A stretch of DNA of 64,000 nt from Isoetes taiwanensis (GCA_021234155.1 JAJEKV010000004.1:7316109-7380108), one strand, 5' to 3'; counted from the first letter of the stretch, positions 9,513 through 22,617 are shown. Notes: generated by a model from the letters alone, not told the origin. A program made the numbers and translations.

Positions 9513-10196
9513 GGCACTGGCGATGGACAACAAGGAAGAAGAAGTAGGGCGCTCAAGCTTAAACAGGTGGCGCTAGGGAGTGGGCGAAGGCGCTAAGGGT
9601 TTAGGGTGGTTGCGAGGTAGCAGTGAGGGTCGGCTATGGCGGAAGAGGAGCTCCGGTCCGGCGGCTATGGCGGTAGGAAGTTGTGCAAAGAAACACACTT
9701 TAAAAAAAAACGAGTCAAATTTGAATTTTAACTTTTAACTTTTTATTAAAAATTTTCAAATTTTCTTTAAAAAAAAAAAAAAAAAAAAAAATAAAAAATA
9801 CGCTTAAAACCGTATGGGGCCCGTGGAGTGTTATAATGATCCTAACTCCGAAAGAAACACCTCGGACGCACGCCAGCTGCCTTTTGACTTTTTCTACTGT
9901 TTGTTGACTTTTCAGCCCGGGAGACGCAAGGTGCCCCTAGGGTATTTGGGAGGTGCCCGATCCATTGGAGCCATTTTCGCCTCCATCCAAGCTACCTACA
10001 AAAAGTTATGGCCCTTCCAAACTTGGGTCCTCCAGTCGCCTTAACCTCTTAAGAACTTACAATCTATTACATTAACCTAGCACAAAACCAAACATCAAAG
10101 AGCTAAACAATCACACTAGCTTAAACTCCCACCTAACTACCGAACTAACGAGTTAGGGTTTGGTCAGTGCTATGATTTCGAGTAACCGAAATCACG
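9513..10196 (-). other. 5' leader of the chromovirus
   Basis: About 680 bp between the PBS and ORF A. It contains a run of about 20 A (plus strand, around 9771-9791) and no supported coding frame. Confidence 0.6.
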
Positions 10197-10208
10197 GCTC
10201 TGATACCA
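10197..10208 (-). other. Primer-binding site, initiator Met-tRNA
   Basis: The minus strand reads TGGTATCAGAGC one base after the 5' LTR end, complementary to the 3' end of plant initiator tRNA-Met, the usual primer of plant chromoviruses. Confidence 0.95.
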
Positions 10209-10209
10209 C

Positions 10210-11816
10210 TGTGACGCTCCCTGAACATATACGACCCTCGAACGTATACATACGGGGACTTTCCCCTCCCATGGCGACCAACTCGCCACGAACAGGGCCC
10301 TCCGTCTAACTCGGGCCATCTATGGCAAGATGCTCGAGTGAAGGACACAAAGGGGTCATTCGGCCCACGCCTTCAATGGGGCTCCTATGTCGCGGAAGCG
10401 TGAATACAAGGTTAGCACACAACATAATCATATCATAAAATACCACCACGAGGGGTGGCACATCCGTCCAAGTAACAACAACAAAGAATATGCATTTAAT
10501 ACTAGGGAAAACTCCCCAAACCCATGGTTCTACCCCGGCTCAGACTCCAGTGAGGATCGACTGACGGCTATGTCTCAAGAAATCAGCAGACCGAATCTGG
10601 GCATGGCGTTGGCTGGCATAGAACATCGGCTAGGGTTGTCCACTCCATCCGCCCCTCCTGTGCACACTTTAATTGCAGATGAGTCGAATCATGCTATGGC
10701 ATCACTATAGCCTTCCGGAGACGCAGACTCAAGGTATCACCCTTCGAGCCTACTCCAGGGTTCATGACGCCCCGGTCCGATGAGGCAGGTCAGGGAAGTG
10801 TCCCCTTCCAGGATCACAGTGGTTCCATGGGTGAGCTAGAGAATACGTGCCGCATCAGCGACCCCCGCATCCATACCCGACTTACTCACCCTAAATCTAC
10901 TCAAAGTACAGGGTGCCCCCTACGGGTCACAGCTCTGCACCCAGGGAGTGTCAGACCCATACCCAGCCCTCTCCGTGACCGGCTATCAGGCCTAGCCCAC
11001 TGTAGGAGTCCCAGGAGCCTTGTATGTTCGTGCAAGACCCCACCCCCACTTCACCACTGCGTCCCTTCTCTGGTGCTAAGCCATTCCATAGCATCCACGA
11101 CTCGATGGTCTCTTGTGCACAGGCCGCTATAATTGGGAATTAAAGGAGCTACTAGGAGCATACTAAGCATATGGCACAGAGGTCTCCACCCCCCTCTAAT
11201 CCCTGCTTTATGGAAGTTTAACAGAGCTACTTTCACACACTCATCCATCCCTCCATCATAACATAATCCATAATTGAAATGTAATCTTAGATACCAAAGA
11301 AGGGTTAATCCTAAGTAAAAACAACCCGAGAATACTCAAAGGACCTAACTGAACGCTAGCCTTAAAGATATCAACTAGATTATCGACTAACCCGAGTTCC
11401 AGCTTGATCCATTGTCATGAGGCGCCTCCATCTCTCAGTAATCTGGTGTTCAGCAACAACTGGGGTGGTCAGCAACAGTTCCAGGTGCTTGGGCGCTCAG
11501 CTGCTCCTCCTCTTGGCTCGATTTTGGGGTCAAATGGGGGTAGTGATCCATCTTGATGGCCCAAGTTAGCATTCCCATGCTAGCCAATCGAGTTTGGCCA
11601 AGTGGCGCCTTCCTAATCCATTAATTAACTTAATTAACCCACTTAGATATTAATTCCTTAATTATAGGTTATTATCCTTAATAATTAAATTAGCATAGCT
11701 AATTTAATCCCTTTTAGGTCAACCCCTAGGTTACAATACCCCATGGTGGCGTACCTTTACTGGGTGATGTGTCAGTGTGTTTATACGTATACCGTATAAA
11801 TACTTGGAACGTCACA
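10210..11816 (-). repeat. 5' LTR of the chromovirus (1607 bp)
   Basis: Bounded by TGTGACG (plus, 10210) and CGTCACA (11816), a 7-bp terminal inverted repeat. Its right 184 bp recur at 1-185. The open frames inside it show no coding character. It carries the promoter and polyadenylation region by position. Confidence 0.92.
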
Positions 11817-14059
11817 AGTGGTAGCAGGTGACTGAACAAAAATCATCTAGTAGTTTATATACCTAGAGTCTTCTTGAGATCCTCATAAAGTAGAATATGA
11901 TTTTATTGTCCACGGAGACCAACTGGCCTATGGGACCCAAGTTTATAAAAGCAAGGATATATGAAGCAAGGATATATGCCAATTTCTATTTCTACTAAAA
12001 GCTTCTAAATTCTGACCTTCCAAGTCCTAGTCTAGCAGAGATGTTAAAGCATCTTAAACCATCTCAAACAATTACATGCATGCTCCAAGAGGAACCAAGG
12101 CTCGGCTCTGATACCAATTGATACAGGAAAAGAAATCTATTATGAAAACTTGAACATAAAGCATACTTAAAAAGACATAATCCAGCCCTTAAGGCCAAAA
12201 CTCATTACACCCAACCGAACTATCTGAGCAAGAGTGGGAAAGAGCTATTTTTGGAAGATAAAAAGGAAAAGAGAAAGTCAATCTAAACCACTAGAGATTC
12301 TACTGTAGCATGAATCCAATTGCAAAATTTGCAAAAAAGTATCACTCATGTTAGAATTCCTAAAGCAAAATGAGACAGTTACACTTTGATCCAGATATCT
12401 CGAGCAATATTGATATTTTCATATGATTCTTAAAGAATAGAATAGAATAGAATAGAATAGAATATGATTCAAAGGAAGGTCAGAGGAATTTTGTAATGAC
12501 ACCAGAAAAATTTTGGCTCAATTTGGTTCAGGGATGATTGAGAAAATTGAGTTCAAAGTGGACAAAAAATTTGGCCAGTGCACTTCCCTAAAATAAAAAG
12601 AGGCTTGGAGTGACCTCGTATTGCTCACATTGGCTGCTCAAAGGTGACGTGTAAACCATGGTTTGCAAAGAAAAGAGTCATAAGTCAGTTTAAAAAAGTT
12701 TCTCAAAGCCTCATGGGCATCCTCTGCTCTTGACGGATCAGTCAATAAGATTTGTTAATTGCAGGTCCAAAATATAGATGAGGTTCTTTTTAGGCAGGAT
12801 ATAGTAGACAGGTCAGATAAGGCCAACCATGGCAAATGCGTCCATGATTACTAGGTTTTAAAAAATAGGGTTGCTTTGTGGAATCCACCAAAATAGAAGG
12901 CCTTTTTGACAGATTTTGCAATGTCATGAGCTACAAATATCAGATTTCTAGATAAGATAGAGGCTGCAAAATTTTTAAAACTTCCGCTAACTCCATTACT
13001 AATTCAACAATTTTAGTGCAGAGATTTGGAATAAAAAAAGATCAGTTATGGCTGCAAACAAACTTAACTTTTAGGTACCCACAAATTCCAACGAAGTTCA
13101 GAACCATGTTCTGATATCGATTGATACAAGCATAAGAAATATAGGCCACTTAGGACAACTAAGACTTAGACAGAAAGACTACTTACAAGCGAACTAGCAG
13201 TGCCGAAATTCACCACCCAACAGGGCTATCCGAGCAAGAGAGACTCTGAGAAAGAACTTAATTTTTGGAAATAGACAAGGCAAAGGCTAATTCAAAATAA
13301 ATACTAGAGCTTCCTCTCTAGCAAAAACCAAATCTAAGAAAGGCTAGGGAAAAGTATAATTCAAGATATGCATTAGAGATTCGACTCTAGCAAATTCACA
13401 TATTCAAGAATTGGTCTAAGGATGTAAGATTTAGGATTTGGTTATGGTGGTTGGAATAGGGAAATATCCAAAAGCTTAAGGATTTCTTGGCAACTTGCAA
13501 GAAAAAGAATTACATGAAATACAAACTAGGCTGGGAACGGATTTGACGTCGCCAGTTGAAGGAGCCATGGCCGAAATTAAAAAACCCTCAAGTTTGTGAA
13601 AATTCCAAAAATATCCTGCAAATGAAGAGTATTTTTAGAAACATGATAACAAAGTTTTTTTTGCTCCTCAAATTCAAAAATAATCTTCACGAACATTATA
13701 GATTAGGATAAGATCTTCCCAACAATGTCAAATTCATCAACTCCATTTTAGATGATTCCAACTCCATTTTAGATGATTCTACTGCTATTGGATAGCACTT
13801 GCTCTCATCTATAAGTTTCATAAAGGGCACTTTTTTAGTTCATTGATCGCAAAAAAGTTATTGCCATGAGTCAAATACCCTGTTTATATGTTTATAGTGG
13901 TATTTTAGTGGTATTTTTGGAATGTAAACTCGAAGGGTATATCTGGAATTTTCCCCAAAAAAAAACTTTTCTAGAAGAATTGAATAGCTATATAGTGTGC
14001 TAATTTCGTTTTGGGTTGGGGGAGGGTTTTCAGGCAGTGGTTAGGACTATGATTTTCGT
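11817..14059. repeat. Non-coding region with two decayed copies of an LTR-junction repeat
   Basis: GGCTCTGATACCAATTGATAC at 12104 (here first 20: GGCTCTGATACCAATTGATA) is again the complement of an initiator-Met PBS next to a TG..., and a related sequence (GTTCTGATATCGATTGATAC) lies at about 13109. The roughly 200 bp that follow each are alike (shared GAGCAAGAG and TTTTTGGAA blocks). I read this as remnants of an old gypsy LTR-PBS junction, duplicated about 1 kb apart. A GAATA microsatellite sits at 12435-12465. No gene seen. Confidence 0.45.
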
Positions 14060-14442
14060 ATGGTATTGTATAAAAAACGGTATAATTTGCCATGTGGGAG
14101 GAGCTTGAGTGTTTTTTGCTATTTTGGGTGCTTTGGAACTCCCCTTTTTCTAGGAATTAGTGCTCTATGTCGTAGGTTCCAATTTAGAAAGCATGTGAAG
14201 GGCGCTGGGCAGCGGATAGGAGCGTACAAGGTGGCTGTGAACATGCCGGATTTGCAGGTTAGAAGCGGACCTGCGTTTCTATCATATCGATTGCGGCATG
14301 GAGCTCTCAAATTTGAGCATGGCAAAGAAATGAAAGACGTTAAGCACTCTATTTCGGAGCAGTACCGCACCAGGCGTGGAAAGAGGCAGAGCTATGCAGG
14401 TTTTAGCAGAGATTTTGTGCCAAGAGTCGTTTTTGCGCAGGT
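14060..14442 (+). other. Possible first exon, unassigned
   Basis: An open frame of 131 codons whose last third is basic (YRTRRGKRQSYAGFSRDF). It could end at a donor CAG|GTAAAA near 14441, as a transit-peptide exon might. I cannot match it to a family nor find the next exon with confidence. It could equally be a chance frame. Confidence 0.2.
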
Positions 14443-14488
14443 AAAATCCTCCTAATTTCTGTATTCTGAAGCTTGGGAGGCTCCGGAA

Positions 14489-14547
14489 TAGGGCAGGTGG
14501 ATATGGGTTCTGGTGAGGCCGTCCGGCCCTGGAGGTTCGAATCCTCC
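14489..14547 (+). repeat. tRNA-like A box and B box (SINE head or decayed tRNA)
   Basis: TAGGGCAGGTGG (14489-14500) resembles an RNA polymerase III A box. GGTTCGAATCC (14534-14544) is a perfect B box within a T-arm that pairs GGAGG/CCTCC around a 7-base loop. The spacing of 45 bases is that of a tRNA. The acceptor stem does not pair, so this is not an intact tRNA. Confidence 0.4.
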
Positions 14548-14699
14548 AGCCCTTTGGTTTCTTTTGTTTATGCAGGTCGGGCTGCTGTAGGAGCGCAGCA
14601 GGCATTCCGGCAGCAGAGAGGAGGCCTTTTCTTGGCCATTGAACGTACTGTCTATTTTTCTTGTGGAACGATACTGTTTAAGTTGTTGCTTTAAGAAGC

Positions 14700-15822
14700 C
14701 ATGGTTTTTCAAGCATGAGTTCGATCCAGACCTTAGGAACACAAATTCCCTGTAGGTTTTCGTTCTTTTCACAGATCCGGAAGACCAACAGATTTCTTGA
14801 TGATCGTGCGGCTGTGGTGAGGCCATTGTGTCGTGGGCCAATGCAGTGATTCAGTGGGCTAGTGTGTTCGACCTAGGCTATGGCAGCTTTGAAAAGGGAA
14901 GGCGCTATGGCAGAAGGCTATGTTGTTGTATACTATGGTAGGATTGGGTGCAGCAAAATTCATTGGCACCATTGGTTGTTTTCTATTTTGCTTCTCTTTT
15001 ATTTTTGCTTCAACCATGTGTTCGGTTTACACCATTGACGTTGGCATGCATTTTTTCTCTCAAAATTCTAAGGGCCATTGATCTGGCACAATACCGAGAA
15101 TATCCCCCCGATCAATGGTTGGAAATAAAACTTGAACGTGACGCTATAAAGATAGGAAAAAACGATTAAATTTATGATAGAAGAATTGAATAGCTATTAT
15201 AGCTTGCAGGATAGAGGTTTAGAATCTTGATGGTTTAGCCCAAAAAGTTTCCCGGACGTCCTTACACGTCCTTGGCCATAAGGTTTTTCTTTCCGGCATT
15301 GCTGCCACATGGCGACACATGATTGCGTTATATTGGATCAGCTTTAAACACCAACAGCCGCCTTTCGGAGATAGAATCTAGCGGCGCTGGACTAATGCCA
15401 GAGCTGGAAGAAGGTGCGTATCAATGAAATCATCGGCTTTTTTGAAGTTTCATGTTTGGCCGCGGTTTTCTGGACAGACGTGAGTCCTTATGGCCTTGTC
15501 ATTTTTTTTTGTTGCTGTTTCGAATTGTTTAGGTAGGTTGTATTGTTAGTTTCGTGCCAACATACAATTATCTTCTGGGCTCAGAACTTGAAGAAAAACT
15601 TAAAGAGCCCATAGATTAACGTGTCTGTACGACAAAACATCCGACTGACCTAAACCCCAGGTAGACCTAATTTTTCTCATATAAAAAGTTTAGGGCATGC
15701 ACACATAAACAAAAGAACCTATATAATGAATGACTGCACATCTGGCTGCTGTGTAATTTGGAAATCACTTCAGCAGAACGTTGTATTTGAACCCTCTATG
15801 CTGTGCTACTATATTAATGCAG
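14700..15822. other. No gene supported
   Basis: Only short chance frames. A GAAGAAG|GTGCGT near 15413 could be an exon end but has no recognisable protein context. Confidence 0.4.
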
Positions 15823-16031
15823 ATTGATTGATCAAAATAAAGGCTATCAAAAGGTGAGGTCTTCTGTGCTTCACTCTGAAAGCAAGCTGTGGTCATTTGA
15901 CATGGAAAGTAATGGCAGAAATTCACATAGGGTGCAAAGAGAGATGCCAGCAATTAGTAATGCAAGTAACCAGAACCAAGACGTGGGTGTGGTTACAGCA
16001 AATGGAAATGACACTACTTTTGTAAATCATG
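15823..16031 (+). other. Possible internal exon, unassigned
   Basis: An open stretch flanked by AATGCAG| and |GTAAGC, both good plant splice signals. Its frame is hydrophilic, rich in Asn/Ser/Gln (e.g. PAISNASNQNQDVG), with no recognised domain. The composition fits a disordered part of a regulatory protein. Neighbouring exons were not identified. Confidence 0.3.
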
Positions 16032-16925
16032 GTAAGCTAAGTTCCTTAAAACCAGCAAACCAATTAATTGGAATAAATATAAGTCTTAAGTTTTCAAATC
16101 TTCTCTAAGGACTGCTGTGATACAGCTCTAATCTTGTGGAACCAAAGGAGGAGGGAGTGGGTGGGAAATCGGCAGAACCGAAGACCTCGTCATACACGAG
16201 AACCAATAATCAGGTAATGTATGTAGGCATGTGAAACTTTCTATGTTGCAGGCAGCGGATTATATAGTGCTTCCTTTTACGCAGTCTAAGTGCAACGTAT
16301 GAAGACATTCTTTCTACTAACCGACCTTTTCCCCAGCCTGTGCCTTTACAAGTATGTGATAGTGAAAAGCCGGTCCAATATTTTGGAGCAGCATTTGATG
16401 GCATTCATTTGTGCAGGAGATGGTTGAGTTCCTTGTAGACATATGGGAGCGCTTGGATGCAGATTGGTGAAGGAACAAGTCCATATTGGATTACTTCCTC
16501 TCAGGAGACTAGCTATGCATATTGCATAAATGTCTTGAGCAGTAAAGGCTATTGCAGAAACAAGTTTTAATTTTGTATCACACATATTTCTCTTATATAT
16601 CAATAGCTGCACATGGGAAGACTGGCCTTGCAAATAGCTTTCTGAAACTATACAGTCTAGATAATTATTCGTCAAGTAATACACATAAATAGTTAAGTGG
16701 TTTTCTAAGTCTAGTATTCCACCAAATAATGAATATCATTCCGGTGTCTTGACAATTCTGTAATCTTACATGTGTTTTTGGCTAGGTCTGAAGATAAAAC
16801 ATGAACCAATCTTGTATTGTTCTTTTTTATACAACTATGTGCAGAAACAATTACACAATTATACGCCTACTTGTTGAAAGGCAGAATAAGGGATTCTTAC
16901 ATGCACAAGGGATTCTACTCCAGAA
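16032..16925. other. No gene supported
   Basis: AT-rich sequence with chance frames on the minus strand only. Confidence 0.4.
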
Positions 16926-17050
16926 CAAGGATAAAGGAGAATAAAATGGCCAAGGATAAAGGAGAATAAAATGGCTAAGAACAAGGATAAAGGAGAATAA
17001 AATGGCCAAGGATAAAGGAGAATAAAATGGATAAAGGAGAATAAAATGGG
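16926..17050 (+). repeat. Minisatellite, GGATAAAGGAGAATAAAATG units
   Basis: Five units of about 21-33 bp sharing ATAAAGGAGAATAAAATGG, followed by a GAATA microsatellite at about 17070-17090. AAGAGCTTCTGGCAAA occurs on both sides of that microsatellite (17051 and 17111). Confidence 0.85.
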
Positions 17051-17119
17051 TAAGAGCTTCTGGCAAAAGAATAGAATAGAATAGAATAGAGTCAATTAGT
17101 AGTTAATGGCTAAGAGCTT

Positions 17120-18690
17120 CTGGCAAAGAGTTTAGTAGTTGATAGCCAACAACCTCGCATCTTTATATGGTCAAGATGGTTTCTTAGAGATGATGTCGTT
17201 ACTTGATACAGCTCGGCTCGAAGTTGAATTGGGAAGTGCAAGCAAGTGGACCAAAAATGCATAATGTTATTGGCGATTTCACATATGCAAATGGCACATT
17301 GCAACCATAAGCAAGCAATTATTCAACCTATATAATATTTCAACAGTTAAATGTGTATGCTTGATTTATGCTATAGTGCAATTTACGAGTTACAAAAAAC
17401 CATACCAACTTATCATCAATTTTCACAATACATGTAGCCCATCCATCAAATTGATAGCCCATCCATCAAATTGACTTTCAGCATGCAATTGTGCAGCCTG
17501 CCAAGGGTGACATTGATGAGTGCTCAAATTACATTATTTTGTTATGTCACAAGACCCTCGAGTCAATTGACAATAAAATTTGTCTTATCTTTTCTTATCT
17601 TATGTTATATCAAAATATGGAATTACTAGAACCTCTAAATATTGTAATTAAAACAAGCCAATTGCTTTTAAAACACTTGTAACTTCCAAGAATACCATTG
17701 TCCTTGAACCGCTGAAAACTTGTAGAAAATCCATCATGGTGGTTATTTTCAGAACTGTATTAGTTCAAGCCCCAAAACATGTAATATACCAATTAACAAC
17801 CATAAAAAAGTACTGCGTACACTCAATATTTTCCTCTGCCTTTGTTTGAAAGGGGCTTGAACATCCAATCAACATGTTTAAACTCCATAGACCTTTATAG
17901 AGTTTCCAAACAACTAAAAATACCCCCCCTCAAAGAGTCCTTACAAGCAAGCCTTTGCAAATAGCACAATCCAAACAAGGTGTTGCGCACGGAGGGTTGC
18001 CCTCCATGGCCCAAGGGTGAAGTGGCTTAAATCAAATCCACACTATTTGACCTAACAATATACACAAGACTAGTTATGGAGAATTCTGTGAAAATTGCCA
18101 TCTTTATAATGTTATGCAGTCTTTTGATCCCGACCTAAGCTATTGCCCACATCATCATGCTTTGGGCCATCTTCTGGTTTTCGGGCCTATACTAGGGCAC
18201 GGCCAGGCTCATAACGATAATCATAGAATAGCTCTTCTCTAGCTCCTATTTTTTCTTTCACAAATATACCTACTCTGTAGTCTCCAGCAAGCCAAGCAGG
18301 GAGTGGCAAAGCAAGCAGTAGGATTGCGATTGACTTGAACATTTCACTCTATTTAAATGTATATGGGAAAGGGGATCAAGTCCATTTACTTGTTGGAATC
18401 AAAAACTTATTTAAGTTGGAATTTGTGGTTGTATAAGGTGCTTTATGTACCCTACTTCCAAACAAGAATGGTAAATGACAACATTGTTTTGTATAACAAT
18501 GGTAGGTGCTGAGGGGGAGGTGAGTTTCTCTTTTATTAGTGTGTACGTGGGTGGCCTATTGTGGCTAGTGTTCCATTAGTTGCATCTTAAAATTGAATTT
18601 CGTGCAAGATCTAGCTTGAGATCCATCTGACCTACCTTTGATAACAGATTTGCAAAGAATACGATCGATTAACAAAATGAGCTCGCCTTC
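17120..18690. other. No gene supported
   Basis: AT-rich non-coding sequence. A short direct repeat (TAGCCCATCCATCAAATTGA) occurs twice around 17435-17475. Confidence 0.4.
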
Positions 18691-18693
18691 TCT

Positions 18694-18811
18694 CTTTTTT
18701 TTCGGTGTAGTTGCACGTATCTAAATTAATGAAGGTCAACGCATATCTCACCCCTTTTTTTCTTTTGGCGTAGTTGCACGTATCTAAATTAATGAAGGTC
18801 AAAGCATATTC
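18694..18811 (+). repeat. Tandem duplication of about 63 bp
   Basis: GTAGTTGCACGTATCTAAAT followed by TAATGAAGGTCAA occurs twice in succession with few differences (from about 18707 and 18770), each preceded by a T-rich run. Confidence 0.75.
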
Positions 18812-19920
18812 ATACTTTTGTGGTTTTGCTGCTGAACTACCTTATAAAAAGGCTAAGTCGGCAAGAACTGTTCATAATGCCAAAAAAGGAAATTACCTTG
18901 GAAACTAGAGCAAATTGCATAATATTAGATGTTGACATAGTAAAGTTAACAGAAAAATACAACATACAATACTATAAGCTTAAGAGTATATAACAGAAGT
19001 CAGGTGATGAAGTACACATTAGGGTATATTCTGCACGTCATTGACCTTCTAGAGGCGTGATAAAACAATGAAAGTAAATAAGATGTGTTGCCTGATATAC
19101 ACAGATCAAAATTATCTGAAAAGGCTTATAACCTAGCTTTCTAGTAGGTTATAGGCCCTGGTTGGTGAATTGATTAATGTTGATTCTAAAGAAAGTGCCT
19201 TCTTATATGGATTTTGATCACCTCCTCTTCTGTTCGATTGAGAGAACCTGGCCTTTGTGGTAACAATTTGTTCTACAGTCTTTAAATGCCACCACCATAA
19301 CGTCAACTATAATGCCAACGTTCTACATGAGCTGGAACAATAGTTTGAGTTGCGTTGATTACGTCCTTTTCTACATTCCTGTTGGCCACACTTGGTGAAC
19401 CTCAAATGCATGTATGTTCATTACGGGGACGTTAATCATGTCATTTGCAACATTCTTGTTGGCCACACTTGGTCTTGTTGCCATACTTGGGTGAATCTCA
19501 AGCCTGTTTCTTCATTAGGAGGGTGCATCAATAGCGACCTGCTAAGAATCATTGGCAAGGAAAGATTGCAAATAAAGAATTTTGTCATCTAAATTACTTG
19601 GCTAAATGCTTTTGGCGTCACGTACTTAAATACATATTGACTATGAAATCACCCCATGAACACTTCTCGTGATCTTAAGTATACCAACATGATGTAGGTC
19701 ATTGGTCAGAAGGGGAAAGTTACATTCAGATTCAGCAGGTGGCATGCACAGTTTCAAGTGGCATTGCCTCCAAGATTCTGTTTGAGTGGGATAGATAAAT
19801 TTAGTTGGAGATGATCCTGTGATGGAAAGTCTCCTACAATATGCCTGTGTTCTAAAGCAATTAGTGGTTTCAATTATCTGCGTAAATATATTTTTTCACT
19901 GTGACACTCCATGTGCACAT
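18812..19920. other. No gene supported
   Basis: Non-coding. A short duplicated segment containing TTGGCCACACTTGG lies at about 19380-19475. Confidence 0.4.
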
Positions 19921-21529
19921 TTAACACTAGAGTGGTCAGGTGATGGACCAGAAATGGTCCATTTGAAGTGTTCACTTCAAAATTCATATAAAATCAATGG
20001 TACAAAATCTATTCGAAGCCTTTCTAGGAGTTCATACATGGCAGTCATGGTCCACTAGAAAAATACCTAAAAATATGTATACCTCCATTCTTGTAAGTTA
20101 TGCTCTAGCAAACTCAGGGGGGTCAAGTACTAAAAGCTTCATGTTTACATAAAGTCAAACTGTCTCGACAAAACGATTTTTTCAAATTTTTTGATTACTA
20201 TTTCAATTTTTTTGATTACCATGATATTTTTCTATATGAGATAGGGAAAATGACACAAAAAACCACATGTCAATCCGAAGTTTGTGAAGAAAGATAGGGC
20301 CATGCAAATATGACTGGGTCAAAACTGCTTTCTGCCTCCTCAGAACCAATTATGGTTCCCAGAAGGCAGTTGTAGTTTAAATACAACTTCTTTTACAGGG
20401 AAAGGCATTTTGAGCTAATATTTGATATATTTGCAATTGACAAGTTCCTCCATCCCATAAAAATATTGGCTGACCTTGAATTTGATGTTTGGACTTTCAT
20501 TTTTTATCTCAATTTTAGGTAATTTGTAATAATGATTAATATTTCTCCATATAGAGCAAAACTTACTCTATGATGTCCTCCAAAAAATCATAATATGAAA
20601 GTTCAAAATGATATGAAATCAATGCAAAAACAAGCTCATAAAAAACGCAAAAGACATGGTCACAAAAAATCAAGAAAGGTTTCTGTACCTGAGCCCATTA
20701 CTGGTCCATAGGTGCATTTAAAATCAATAACTTCCTTACGTTAATTGATCTCAAGTTGAATTTTGGAATATAAATAGCTTCTGATTTACTTTAGTAATGA
20801 AAATATTTGTTGATCATAACCTTGAGATTTGGATTAAACTTTATAGCATCAAACTCAAATATATTTTCTATGTTTATTCTAGATTTATGCCTTGAGACGT
20901 GACTTTGAAAAATCACATTCTCAAAATGTCCCATGTCATGAAATCAATGCAAAAAAGTCAAAGAAAAATAGGGAAGCTTATGATTATAAAAAGTCAAGTT
21001 AGACTGCTATGCGCAGTTCCACTTGCAGACCATTATTGGTCCACAGGATTGAAGGTTTAAAATTTAATAGAGGCAACATCTCAATCAATTTTGATCTCAA
21101 CTTTAGGATAAAATTCTCTATAGGATAAAATTAATTAGTTAGACGAACTTGCATAATTTGAGGGCAATATTTAAGCACAAACAACTATGAATTTATTTTA
21201 TTCGCCAATTGAATCTACATGGACTTCCACTCGCACCTTTCAAAAATTATGTTATTAAAGGTAAGAAACCATGATATCATTATGGGGATAAAATGGATAG
21301 TGCTAGTGAGAGATATATGCTCTACACAATTGGTCTAGTTATGGACAATAGATTATTCATGCTTATTATATTCGCATCTTTCAAATAATACGTTATTTCA
21401 ATATGAAAATAGAGAGTTATATTGTAAAGGAAGGCCCGCATTCATAAAAAATATAGTGTACATGAAAGATGACCTACTTGTAACATTATCCTACTAAAAC
21501 TCAAATGCTTTGTTGCAGCGATGGATATA

Positions 21530-21690
21530 CTAGCTTTAATATGTAGCATTATAACAGGGGGTTTTTTTTTGTGTTTTTGTACTGTTTTCTCTAAGGTTTT
21601 CATATGATTTGATGGCCGTATTCATCCAGGTGTACTAAATAGTATTTCTAGAGTGCACCCTTTTGTAAGCCGTTGATTTTAGAAAAGGGG
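21530..21690 (+). repeat. Dispersed repeat also found inverted at about 62545-62680
   Basis: The block around ATAACAGGGGGTTTT and TTTCTAGAGTGCACC recurs on the minus strand at 62545-62680, and a worn version lies at 63515-63590. Function unknown. Confidence 0.7.
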
Positions 21691-22331
21691 GCAAATCCTG
21701 TGGTGAATATCCTCCCATTAGTTTAGGGTTTTTTTTAGGGTTGTTTAGGGTTTTTTTTAGGTAATCTTCATCCACTAACATGACCATTTAACTATTTCGA
21801 ACTAACTGTTTATTTTTATTTTCTTTTAAACCTAACGTGACAGAGGCGGCCTGCAGCTCACGAATCCGCCCTCCAGGCCCAGATCCTACCACAGTCCGTG
21901 TTTACCTTGATCGATTGCTCTGAGTTAGGGCATTAGGCAATGCCTTGTATGATGGCAGTCTGTCTTCTGGCATTAGAACCTTAGTGGTATTTGCCTGGAG
22001 CTTCAAGTGTGATAATAACGGCTCAAAATCGCCAAGTATGTTGGAGGAATCGTGCCTATGAATACCGGAGGTAATATGAACAACTCTATTTCTCATCTCT
22101 ACCTATGTGGAAAAACTGTGGCATCATATGATGCAGCTCCTTCAAAACTTATTTTCATTGAATGTGAATGAGGTTCACCTAGCGGCAAATAGGCTTGTTT
22201 CTGTGGGTAGCTTGAGCTGTTGCATTGCTGCAAGAGTTCGTTGTAGGCTTCTCTTCAAAATTCGAGGCAGATTTGCAGTTTACAGCTGCCTGGGTTTTAG
22301 GTTTAGATCTTCAAAGACATAAATATGATGC

Positions 22332-22617
22332 ATGAACGCTCCCCCTCAAGGAATGCAAGGTGGAGATGGGCAACCATGGATGATGATGCCACCACTTCTG
22401 CAGCAGCAACAGTCCATGATGGGTGTGCCGCCACCTCTGCCGCAGCCTGTTATGCAACAGCCTATGATGGGCCAGCAACAAACGCAAGGTGTGATGCAAC
22501 CCCAGCCTGTAATGCCTCCCATGCAGCAGCAGCCAATGCAGCCCCAGCCAATCATGCAGTCAGTCAGATACCACTTTGAGCTGCGAATCTGACTGCACAG
22601 TGGCAAGTAAGGTTGTA
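22332..22617 (+). pseudogene. Gln/Pro/Met-rich coding fragment inside transposon copy A
   Basis: From ATG at 22332 the frame reads a low-complexity N-terminal domain (GQPWMMMPPLLQQQQSMMG, then repeated PQPVMQQP-type units to about 22560) and then loses frame before a possible donor CAA|GTAAGG at 22613. Such domains occur in plant RNA-binding and splicing proteins, but nothing here proves a family. It lies in the segment absent from copies B and C, which suggests capture of a host gene piece by the transposon. Confidence 0.4.

Larger units (their letters stand above)
1..11816 (-). mobile_element. Ty3/gypsy chromovirus carrying a histone H3-like ORF, 3' LTR truncated by the window
   Basis: The element reads on the minus strand: 5' LTR 10210-11816, PBS 10197-10208, three extra ORFs (9512-6228), gag-protease (5854-4194), RT/RNase H/integrase/chromodomain (3645-823), polypurine tract (198-186) and the start of the 3' LTR (185-1). 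The internal part is about 10.0 kb, long for a plant chromovirus; the excess is the 3.3 kb of coding sequence between the LTR and gag plus a 0.54-kb insertion in pol. The C-terminal chromodomain assigns it to the chromoviruses. It is dead: frameshifts and stops occur in the H3 ORF, RNase H and integrase. The bases after the 5' LTR (11817-11821, AGTGG) would be the target duplication, but its partner lies outside the window. Confidence 0.93.

Noticed and set aside
10387-11132. Open frames of 107 and 122 codons in the chromovirus LTR
   Set aside because: They lie inside the LTR on the opposite strand from the element, with no family resemblance.
16926-17050. Repeat array as a CRISPR
   Set aside because: Units are contiguous and lack unique spacers of constant length; it is a minisatellite in a plant genome.
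21719-21763. Telomere-like TTTAGGG repeats
   Set aside because: Only four interrupted units with extra T runs; too short and irregular for an interstitial telomere tract.
22346-22606. Cys/Gly-rich minus-strand frame
   Set aside because: Antisense of the Gln/Pro/Met-rich frame; an artefact of CAG/CCA-rich DNA.
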